A stretch of 64,000 nucleotides of DNA from Neostapfia colusana (taxonomy: Eukaryota > Streptophyta > Magnoliopsida > Poales > Poaceae), in contig JASWHV010000001.1 in assembly GCA_030760725.1 (NCBI GenBank), forward strand, positions 23,681,928 through 23,745,927. The letters run 5' to 3'. Positions within the stretch are counted from its first letter, which is position 1. Each line of letters begins with the position of its first letter. Position numbers and translations under genes: made by a program. Of the stretch, positions 55,701-64,000 are shown one piece after another. Under the pieces are notes generated by a model that had not been told where the DNA came from, searched no databases, and worked only from the letters and a program-made list of their open reading frames with translations.

Positions 55701-57237
55701 TGCTGGACTGACTCAAACTCGACACGGATACCGTGTTCGTTTGTCAACTGCACACTTCTTTCAGCACATTGGATTACTCCATTGTGCTTGCTTTTAACCA
55801 ATCCATTCCGAGTATGATGTCAATCCCGTGGGAGTCCAAAACAATAAGGTTGGCAAGGAAGTCTACCCCCCTTATTTTAAGGCTTACTTTAGGGCATACT
55901 ACATTAGTCCTCATTTCTCCTCCGGGAGAATTAACTAACATAGCACATTCTAAGTGGGATACGGGTAGATGATGTTTGGCAACATATTTGGATGATATGA
56001 AGGAATGCGATGCTCCAGAATCAAATAAAATGGTGGCGGGGTTGGAGTTGGCAAGGAACATACCAATTGCGACGTCCTCAGCCTGTTGTGCTTCCTCAGC
56101 AGTGACATGGTTTACGTGGCCACGAGCATAGTTCTGCGGTCCACGGTTCCCTTGGTTATCCGCTCCATTTGGTCGCTGGTTCTGCTTGGGCACGTTACCT
56201 TGCTGTCCAGGGCCTCTCCTCGGGCACTGGTTAGCGAAGTGGCCTACTTCCCCGCATGCAAAGCATGCCCTGTTGCCTACGGCAGCGGGTACGTTGGGGC
56301 GGGGGTTTTGAACAGGGGCGCCATTGTTAGGTCGGGGCGCATGAGGCATGGGCACACGAGGTGCCGGTGCAACGAATCGTTGCTGTGGTGGCTGACCAGG
56401 GCGGTACGCAGGAGTGGTCGATCCACACTGCGGTGCAGGGGGCATATACCTAGGTCGTACGTTGTACCCTTGGGGCTGGTATGGCATCTTCCTCTTGCAC
56501 TCTCGCTCGATCTCTCGGATCTTGTTTTCAACCACAATAGCCTTATCAACCAGCTTCTGGAAGCTTATGTAGTCATTGTTGAGGAGCTGAACTTGGATCT
56601 CATTGTTCAACCCTCTCATGAATAGGTATTGCTTCCTCTGATCTGAGTTGACATCTTCGGGGGCATACCGGGACAGTTGTATGAACTTGTTGAGATATTC
56701 ATTCACACTCTTCTGTCCTTGGCGGAGACCTTCAAACTCCTGCCTCTTGAGCATCATTAGACCAACAGGGATGTAGTGGGAGCAGAAACTTTCCTTGAAC
56801 TCAGTCCAAGTGATTGTCTCCAGGTTGGCATGGGCGTTGCTCAAGGCATCCCACCAGTCAGCGGCAGCTCCCATGAGTTGGTGCGACGCAAATAGAACCC
56901 TCTCTCGGTCGTTGCACTGAACAATGGCGAGCCTTTTCTCCATGGATTTCAACCAATCATCGGCCTCCATGGGGTCACTAGCTTGAGCAAAGGTGGGCGG
57001 TCAAGTCCTCATGAACTCTCCCAACCTGCTATGAGCCGGCGGTAGTGGTGGCGGTGGTGCCGGAACGGGGTTTTGGTTGGCCTGCAACTGACCCAAAGTT
57101 TGGATCATGGTTTGCATAAGCTGGTTTTGCATGGCCAGCAGCCGTTCCAGGTGATTTTCACCAGCTCCGGGGCCAGCAGGAATTTCCTCATGGTCATCCT
57201 CCTGGACGTTCCTTCGGTTGGCGTTTCCTCTCACCAT
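52737..57237 (-). pseudogene. gag-pol: Element 5 gag-pol, multiple stops and shifts
   Basis: The start is ATG at 57235-57237, preceded on the - strand by TTCTCTCTCACAG. The order is Gag with CCHC CFACGEVGHFANQC, protease DSGASHSFIS, RT (LCVDYR-like, FIDDIM), RNase H, integrase and chromodomain. Lesions: TGA at 57001 (from CGA), a 2-bp A insertion near 55785 shifting frame after protease, TAG at 55163 in RT, TAA at 54167 (CAA-type) after RNase H, TGA at 53615 beside the second catalytic Asp of integrase, and a 1-bp deletion near 53140. Every product except a short Gag N-terminus is lost. Alignment to siblings is continuous otherwise. Confidence 0.93.
52745..52762 (-). other. Inverted repeat before the polypurine tract (element 5)
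   Basis: AATCTCG, CCCT (+ strand), CGAGATT. Here it overlaps the last codons of pol. Confidence 0.8.
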
Positions 57238-57630
57238 CTGTGAGAGAGAACGAAATAGAATAGAAGGTTAGAAGGTTAGGTAGGTCCTTTCAACTATATG
57301 CATCAAGGTGAGTTGGACTATATTTATTAGCCCTTATGAGGATGTGATCAAGTGCCGAAGCATTTCACACCTCTTTCCTCGTACGTATAGATATGGACAA
57401 CGTTTTTGAGACGTCCCACAACTCACACTAAGCACATATTCACAAATAATCATCACAGGGGCCCACACAACTCCTATTTAAGGATGGTTTCCTAGGTCAA
57501 GGTGGTTTTAAAGGCCAATCTAAGCTATTCACCCTAGGACGCTTGTGACTCCTATTTAGGGGTGCAACCCGTAGCTCTATTATCTATCTAAGGCTTTCTA
57601 TCTAGGCGTGTAACCTACTGTCAACCCGTG
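57238..57630 (-). other. Element 5 leader
   Basis: No gene. Homologous to family E leaders, but only one degenerate extra primer-like copy (GGCCAATCTAAGC near 57510) is recognisable, against four and eight in elements 7 and 6. Confidence 0.65.
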
Positions 57631-57642
57631 GCTCTGATACCA
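57631..57642 (-). other. Primer-binding site, element 5 (initiator tRNA-Met)
   Basis: On the - strand TGGTATCAGAGC, a perfect match, three bases from the LTR at 57646. Confidence 0.92.
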
Positions 57643-57645
57643 ATC

Positions 57646-60632
57646 TGTGACACCCTCAATTCTGGGGGAAAACCACGGAACCGAGAACTAATGCATATGT
57701 GTGCCCAGGATGTTCATCACACATATACATATATTTCACAAACTGAATACAGAATATATATAACCACGAATAACAGAGTTTATTACAACGTCTCATGAGT
57801 CTTGGACTCATGCTTACAGCGAAAGTCTTATTTCTATGCAGCGGAAGTCTTTATTTTAATGCGGAAGCAAAAACTAATGCGGAAGCAAAACTAAGCAGAA
57901 GTGGCTCCATCCCTACTCCCTCCACAGGCAAGGTTGAGAATAGATCACACGCCGTGATACTCCATTTGTTCTTCATACTAGGCTTCTCCTGCTGCTGGTG
58001 ATGAAATAATAATGCAAGTTTGAGTATAATGATGTACTCAGCAAGTGCGGGAAAACACATGACATGCAGTTCATAAACAAGGTAGGTATAAAAGGTTTAT
58101 TTGCAGAAAAGCAGATTTGTAAAACCATGATAAAACAGCAACTCAACTTTAGATGTAATCCCAGCATGTATTAAATTACCAACATACCTCCATCACTTCC
58201 TGTGTTCCATCCGAACATTAACAAATCCTTTATTCATACTCACGAATACCTCCTCGTATTCGCTACCATCTCACCTCGTAAAACAATCTCGTCTCACATC
58301 GAGACCGATCTCATGTCATGACCCAACGGTCACGCAACCATCTCATCACCCAGACTCATCAGTCCCAAACCATAACCAAATCAATACTTATAACCAAGAA
58401 CCTTCCCAATAACCATCCCAATATCATCCCTACTAATCATGACAGTTTAGCCAGGTGCTCGTGACCGTAAGCTCAGCTATCATGATAGTTTTAATAACTC
58501 TGCAGAGTTTGCACCTCTTTACCCACAAGTTTGTGATTTCGTCACCCGTCGGTGACTGCAGAACCTCCATTATACCAGTACACAACCGTCGGTGTATGGT
58601 CAAGAGATCAAAAATAGCCTTTACAAAGGGGTTACTAGATGTATGGACTCACTAAGGTTTCACCGGCAGGCTAGAATCTCCAATTCTCCCACCCACGGGC
58701 TCCCTCTTGTGCCATGCAGTTCCCAGGGCAGTCCTCACTCTACTCCCATTCCCCGCGCCTTCCACAGTCCATAACATTCTAGAAACTTACCTAATTACTC
58801 AGCTAAGCCGCACCCATACTTGGCCTTGTGGTGGCACTGTTATCCTGGCATGTGCATGCATGAACCGGTCCTTAGATCTACGGCAAGTAAAACCACCATC
58901 TCATGCTACCTCATTCACAAACCCAGGCTTGCCTAGATCTCCCTCTGATCCATGTTCATTAACCTCATCAGTTACTTATTATCAGTACGAGTGCAGTTAG
59001 CTAGTCACATCTATCTCGCTTCCCAATCCCATAGACTCAGCGAAGCATAAAGCAAAAACCATACCTGACTCATGAACTTCCCAGGCGGCAAGGGTGGTTT
59101 AATCAAAACTAGTAAACTCCTATAAAAGGGTTTCCTATCATGTTTGACTCAGTACGCACACCTTTTCGCAAAACAAACAGTTTTTCCCAAAATATAGGAT
59201 CAATATGGTCAAGGATCACTTGCCTTGTGCTTGCGGTTCCGGTTGTTCTTGATTCTCAAAACCTTGTTGCTGCAGCTCGTCGTAGATAACTCCCTGAACC
59301 TGTCCTGCTATGTAGGATTCACGTGCATACAAGATTCACAGCAATCAATATCATGCGCAAACCTTAGACTAGATGCGATGATGCACATGCATGCTATCCT
59401 ATGATTTTTATGAGATTGGTGTGCTCTTGCATGGCTTGCATGGGCAGGGGTGTTCGGATCAAAGGTGGACGTGGCGATGATCTTGTCTTTAGATCAAACT
59501 GATCATCGAGTGACCTGCCCACAAGAAGGCTTCTGTTCGAAAGGAATTGAAGAACAGATGCAAGAGATGAACACAATGATGTCGTAAGGTGGTATTGAAG
59601 TCCTACCTCACGCTCTTCTTGTGTTTCAGGTCCTCCTCAGACCGCTTGGTTCTCCTCCGATGATCACCCTTGTTGCGCTTCGGCGATGTTTTGCTCGGCG
59701 AGTTAGGGCTAGGGCTCTAAGTCGTCGGCTCAGGAGTTGAAAGAGAAGTTTGTGGTTTCGGCCAGAGGTTTTGGGTTCTATTTATAATCGGGAAGAGAAG
59801 AGTCCTAATCTGATTGGATCCCGAATAAGAGTTTTATTCAGATCTTTGTTGGATCCTAACGTCTTATCTTTAGTAACATCTTGGAAATTTAGATCGGTTT
59901 CTGTTGCGTACCAGTATCTTTTCGCGTAAAACTCGCTCCAGACTCGTTACCTTTGTGGTGATGAGCTCCGGTGGCTCCACGTGTCCTTCCGGGGCCTGGT
60001 ATCTACTTCTCCGCAGAGACGAGCTCCGGTTGTGCCACATGTCAATCGACCGAGACCTCCCCCTCTTTTGGAGGTGAGCTCCGCGCACGCCACGTGTTGG
60101 CGCCAGTCTTCCCTCTCTTCCTTCCTCAGGAACATTCTCCGAGGTCGACACGTGTCTAGCAACGAAAGACCCCCCCCCGGAGATGAGCTCCGGTGGCGAC
60201 ACGTGTTCGATAGATCCGGATTACTCTGAGATGAGCTCCGAGATTGACACGTATCTCGGCGACGGGTCCTCTGATTTTCGCGAGGACTAGCTCCGAGGAT
60301 GACATATGTCCTACGAAAAATTCCTTTGCTTCTTACGCAGAGGCTAGCTCTGTGGGCAACACGTGTCCCACAGGGTCAAACCTTTTTCCAATTGCGGAGG
60401 TGACCCCCGAGCCTTCCACGTAGCCAGTTTAGCGGCGAACCTCTCTTCATCTCGTAGGGACGAGCTCCGAGCACGCCACGTGGCCTGCTGGCTGCGGAAG
60501 TTGCCTTCGGTGCTCTCTGAGGGCTTTATTGGCTATCCTTTTGATATTTGTCATTGTTCCATCTTTTCTAAAAATGTTTTTCTTCTTCATAACACATGAA
60601 CATATGCTGACACCCGAGATGAGGGTGTCACA
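57646..60632 (-). repeat. 5' LTR of element 5 (2987 bp)
   Basis: Begins TGTGACACCC and ends GGGTGTCACA. TATAAATA (-) is at 59779-59786. ORFs shared with the left copy reflect duplication of the LTR. Confidence 0.95.
59971..60485 (-). repeat. G-box/ABRE array, element 5 right LTR
   Basis: The same ten-unit organisation as 52067-52580, about 190-700 bp upstream of the TATA box on the - strand. Several units differ from the left copy at the CACGTG core, for example CACATG near 60036. Confidence 0.8.
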
Positions 60633-60645
60633 AAGGGGGTATATT
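60633..60645 (+). other. Target duplication (right copy) and rest of element 6 polypurine tract
   Basis: AAGGG (60633-60637) followed by GGTATATT, which completes element 6's polypurine tract before its LTR at 60646. Confidence 0.88.
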
Positions 60646-60784
60646 TGTAACACCCTCAATTTCGTAATTCATGCATGCATTCATATTTCATGTAGAGAAA
60701 CATTTTAAAGAAGTAGAAACAAAGAAAGAATCAAAAAGATAGCTAAAAACAACCAGTTCCAATTTGCCGAGGAGCGCTGTAGAC

Positions 60785-61565
60785 ACTTCCCGCGGCCTGC
60801 TGGCCACGTGGTGTGTTCGGAGCTCATCCCCGCAAAGGGGGAGAGGTCCGCCGCTAACTGGCTACGTGGCAGCCTCGGAGCTTATCTCTGAAAAGGGGCG
60901 AGGTCCGACCCCGTGGGACACGTGTTGCTCCTGGAGCTAGCCTCTGCGGAGAAGCGAAGTCCAGCCCCGCAGTACACGTGTCGCCACTGGAGCAAGCCAC
61001 TACAGGGAAGTAAGGCCCAACCCGCGGGACACGTGTCGCTCTCAGAGCTCACTTACGAGAGGTCCGACACCGCGGGACACGTGTTGCTCTCGGAGCTAAC
61101 CTCCGAGAAGTCCAGTCCTACTGGACACGTGTCACCTTCAGAGCTCGTCTCCGGGAGGTCCGACACTACCGGACACGTGTCGACCTCAGAGCTCGCCTCT
61201 GGGAGGTCTGACGCTGATGGACACGTGTCGACCTCGAAGCTCATCTCTGAGCAGAAAGTAGATCCGGTGCTGCTAGGACACCTGGCACTTCCGGAGCCCA
61301 CCTCCGAAGAGAGGGGAGGTCCGGCACTAACACGTGGCACTCTCGGAGCTCACCTCCGAAGAGTGGGGAGGTCCGTCACTGACACATGGCGCACGCGGAG
61401 CTCGCCTCTAAGGGAGAGGGAGGTCCTGCCCGCCAGGACGCGTGGCGCACGTAGAGCTCACCTCCGAGGAGAGGGGAGGTCCCGCCTGCCTAACACGCGG
61501 CACAACTGGAGCCCGCCTCTGCGGAAAAGGGAGGTCGGCCTCCATTGGACACGTGGAGCCTCCGG
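60785..61565 (+). repeat. G-box/ABRE array, element 6 LTR
   Basis: About 15 units of roughly 50 bp with CACGTGTC, CACGTGTT or CACGTGGC cores, each joined to GGAGCTC and GAGAGGTCCG-type sequence. Both strands stay open over long stretches because of the repeat, but no coding role is supported. Confidence 0.85.
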
Positions 61566-61766
61566 AGCTCATCACCGCGGAGGTGACGAGATCTGAAGCG
61601 GTTTTTCTCCTGTGTGCGAGTGCCCGGTATGGAGGAAACCGACACAAACTCTTCTACGTTGAATATTACAACCAAATCAATTAGAGATAAGATGTTAAGA
61701 TCCAAAACAAAACGAATAGGACTCTTGTTCGAAATCCAATCAGATTAGGACTCTTCTTTTTCCGGT

Positions 61767-61774
61767 TATAAATA
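61767..61774 (+). promoter_or_regulatory. TATA box, element 6 LTR
   Basis: TATAAATA followed by GAACC, about 200 bp downstream of the G-box array. It is the + strand counterpart of the boxes in the other family D/E LTRs. Confidence 0.7.
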
Positions 61775-63964
61775 GAACCTGAAACACCCCTTGGTCATAA
61801 CATCTTTTCTAAGCCGACAACTTAGAAGCCCTAGCCCCCAAACTCGCCGAGCTAAACCCCTTCACCGTAGTTTGACCACCGGAGAGACCGCCGACGAGCC
61901 CAGACACGATCGCCATCGCCCGAGAAGAGCCGACGATCTGTCTTTCTAGGAGAAAGACCCAGAGACCAAGGAGAAGTGAGGTAGGTCTTCATTACCACCT
62001 TACTACATCATTGCGGTTTTCTTTGCATCTGTTTCTTCGATCCCTTTGAACATAAGCTTTTTCATAGAGATCACGTGTTGATCGGTTTGATCTAGATCTT
62101 TAGTCCAGATCATCACCACGTCCACACTTGATCCATACACCCTTGTTCATCGTAAAACCCCATGCAAACATGCAAGAACACGTACAAACTGATCTAATAA
62201 AACAGCACCATAGGATTAGCATGCATATGCACCATTGCATCTTGAGTAAAGTTTGTGCATGATGATTGATCTCTGTAAATCTTGTATATGCGTGATTGTG
62301 AGTAGAAGGAAAAGCTCAGGGAGCTACCTACGAAGGACTATAGCACCAGAACATCGAGGCACAAGAGCAACAAGAGCCACAGGAACAAGGCAAGTGCCCC
62401 TTCACCATATTGATCCCATGTTTTGAAAACTGTTTTGTTTGCGAAAACTGTGAATGCTTGAGTCAATTTGATGGGAAACCCTTTTATAAGAGTTTACTAG
62501 TTTTGTTAACCGCCCTTGTCGCCAGGGAAAGTTTATGAGTCGGGTATGGTCGGTTTTTGCTTTTTGCTTCGCTAATCTACGGGCTATGGGAAGCGATAGA
62601 AGGTGTCTAGCTACTGCGCTGATGAGAATAATGATAATGAGAACTTGAGGTTAATGAACATGAATCAGAGGTAGACCTAGGCAAGCTTGGTTCGTGGAAG
62701 TGGTAGAATGATATGGTGGTTACTTGTCGTAGATCTAAGGACTGGTTCATGCGAGCCATGCTAGGAATATAGTGCCACCACATGGCCAAATATGGGTGCG
62801 GCTTAGCTGACTAATTAGGTATGTTGCTAGATTTTTATGGACCGTGGAACGGGCGGGGAATGGGAGTCGAGTGAGGACTGCCCTGGGAACTGCATGGCAC
62901 AAGAGGGGCCCGTAGGTGGGAGAATTGGAGATTCTAGCCTGCTGGTGAAACCTTAGTGAGTCCATACATCTAGTAGCCCCTTTGTAAAGGCTATTTTGTG
63001 ATCTCTTGGCCATACACCGACGGTTGTGTACTGGTATAATGGAGGTTCTGCAGCCGCCGACGGGTGACGAAATCACAAACTTGTGGGTAAAGTGGTGCCA
63101 CCTCTGCAGAGTGTAAAACTATCATGATAGCCGAGCTTACGGTCACAAGCGCTTGGACAATTCACATGATCAGATGGGATGGTTATTGGGATGGTATTTG
63201 GTTTGGTTAATGGTTTGGTGATAGTTTGGTCTTTGGATTTTGTTTTCGGAACTGTTGAGTCCTGGTAATGAGATTGGTTGCATGACTGTTGAGTCATGAC
63301 AATGAGATTTGATCTCGGTTATGAGATGAGATGGTAGTGAATATGAGATGGTATTCATGAGCATGTGAAAAAGTTGAGAAAGATAAATGTTCGGATGAGA
63401 TATGAAAAGTGGTGAATCATGATGGAGGTATGTTGATGTTTAAATACATGTTGGGATTACATTCACTTAAAGCTAGTTGCTGTTTTTATCATGATTTGCG
63501 AAATAAACTTTGCTTTTATGCAATGAGCCTTTTTATACCTACCTTGTTATAAGCTACATGTCATACTTTCTGCACTTGCTGAGTACATCATGTACTCACC
63601 CTTGCATTATCATACATCATCAGCAACAGGAGATGAGTACTATGAAGACCACGTGGAGTATTAGGCGTGTAATCTACCCTCAACCTTGCCTGTGGAGTAG
63701 AAGATGGAGCCGCTGCTGCTGCTTAGTTTTCTTCCGCTATAGTTTAGAAGACTTCCGCTGCTAGAATAAGACTTCCGCTGCTAAGATAAGACTTCCGCTG
63801 CAATAGAGATTGATGTAATAAAGTACTTGAATCTATTCATTCGTGGTTAAATATATTCTGAGTTCAGTTTGTGGATTATATGTGTATGTGTGATGAACAT
63901 CCTGGGCACACATACACATCAGTCTCGGTTCCGAGAGGTTTTCTCTCAGAACCAGGGCGTCACA

Positions 63965-64000
63965 CAAGGATGGTTAACAAAACTAGTAAACTCCTATAAA
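63965..64000 (-). repeat. Family E LTR fragment hosting element 6
   Basis: 36 bases (CAAGGATGGTTAAC and on) matching 25420-25455 in the same orientation. Probably the 5' LTR of element 4, continuing outside the window. Confidence 0.75.

Larger units (their letters stand above)
49741..60632 (-). mobile_element. Element 5: complete but decayed Ty3/gypsy chromovirus, family D
   Basis: A 10.9-kb - strand element with LTRs at 49741-52724 and 57646-60632, both close to TGTGACACCC...GGGTGTCACA, a perfect 10-bp terminal inverted repeat in the right copy. It has a primer site and polypurine tract in the expected places and target duplication AAGGG. By eye the LTRs differ at roughly 70 sites (about 2.4%), comparable to element 2. 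Gag and LTRs are clearly related to family E. Confidence 0.95.
45604..63964 (+). mobile_element. Element 6: family E chromovirus, + strand, gag-only derivative
   Basis: A truncated 5' LTR (45604-47492), primer-site array, leader, gag with part of protease, the last codons of pol, a polypurine tract split by element 5, and a complete 3' LTR (60646-63964). Most of protease, RT, RNase H and integrase is deleted internally. The flank after 63964 (CAAGGATGGTTAAC) matches the interior of a - strand family E LTR (25420 onward). Element 6 therefore inserted into another family E LTR. The left partner of its target duplication was lost with the 5' end. Confidence 0.87.
60646..63964 (+). repeat. 3' LTR of element 6 (family E, 3319 bp, complete)
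   Basis: TGTAACACCC to GGGCGTCACA. It holds a G-box array (60785-61565), a TATA box at 61767-61774 and a long downstream part matching 45604-47492. Part of the latter (about 62720-63040) is related to family A's LTR tail. Confidence 0.92.

Noticed and set aside
60913..61596. 227-codon + strand ORF, and similar long ORFs at 26326-26946, 26697-27089, 21862-22338 and 51990-52514
   Set aside because: They lie entirely in the GC-rich G-box repeat array, are open on both strands, read as degenerate tandem peptides and differ between LTR copies by frameshifts.

Overview
The window is plant nuclear heterochromatin, almost certainly from a grass. Apart from one piece of organellar DNA it is entirely LTR retrotransposon: nested Ty3/gypsy chromovirus elements (Gag-PR-RT-RNaseH-IN with a C-terminal chromodomain, Tekay/Del-like; lineage tentative). 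I see no host gene, rRNA, tRNA gene or CRISPR array. The grass call rests on the style of the elements (2.7-4.4 kb LTRs, initiator tRNA-Met primer sites, gag-pol in one frame) and on plant mitochondrial nad4/nad9 fragments. The species cannot be fixed from the sequence.

Layout, left to right. (1) Element 1, family A, + strand, 1-7439: 5' end outside the window, gag-pol 180-4647 with two 1-bp deletions, 3' LTR 4693-7439. It sits inside the 3' LTR of (2) element 2, family B, - strand, 7440-21228: LTR remainder 7440-10800, gag-pol 10865-15334 with three stops, complete 5' LTR 16851-21228. Element 2 sits inside an LTR of (3) element 7, family E, - strand, 21229-27377: partial LTR, broken gag, repeated primer sites, complete LTR 23991-27377. 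(4) A chimeric organelle-derived insert, about 27378-29863, carries nad4, psaB and nad9 pieces and splits that LTR from (5) a small internal remnant of a second family E element (element 4; 29864-29892 and 45324-45603). (6) Element 3, family C, + strand, 29893-45323, splits this remnant. It is complete and very young: near-identical 4.04 kb LTRs, TSD AATCT, an uninterrupted gag-pol ORF of 1518 codons and an extra ORF0 upstream of gag. (7) Element 6, family E, + strand, 45604-63964: truncated 5' LTR, eight-copy primer-site array, gag, most of pol deleted. Its polypurine tract is split by (8) element 5, family D, - strand, 49741-60632, complete with TSD AAGGG but with decayed coding sequence. 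(9) The last 36 bases are a - strand family E LTR again, probably the other LTR of element 4.

Inferred history: the family E elements (7/4, then 6) came first; elements 2 and 5 later (about 2.5% LTR divergence each by hand count); element 1 after element 2; element 3 last. The organelle insert entered at an LTR/polypurine-tract junction.

Features that standard annotation would not name are: a tandem array of primer-binding-site repeats in family E leaders; G-box/ABRE (CACGTGTC) arrays upstream of the TATA box in family D/E LTRs; an invariant AATCTCG...CGAGATT inverted repeat beside the polypurine tract in five LTR families; a splice-acceptor-like CAG directly before nearly every gag start and before ORF0; and three independent insertions within about 30 bp of family E polypurine tracts. 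Only element 3 looks capable of encoding a complete set of functional proteins.
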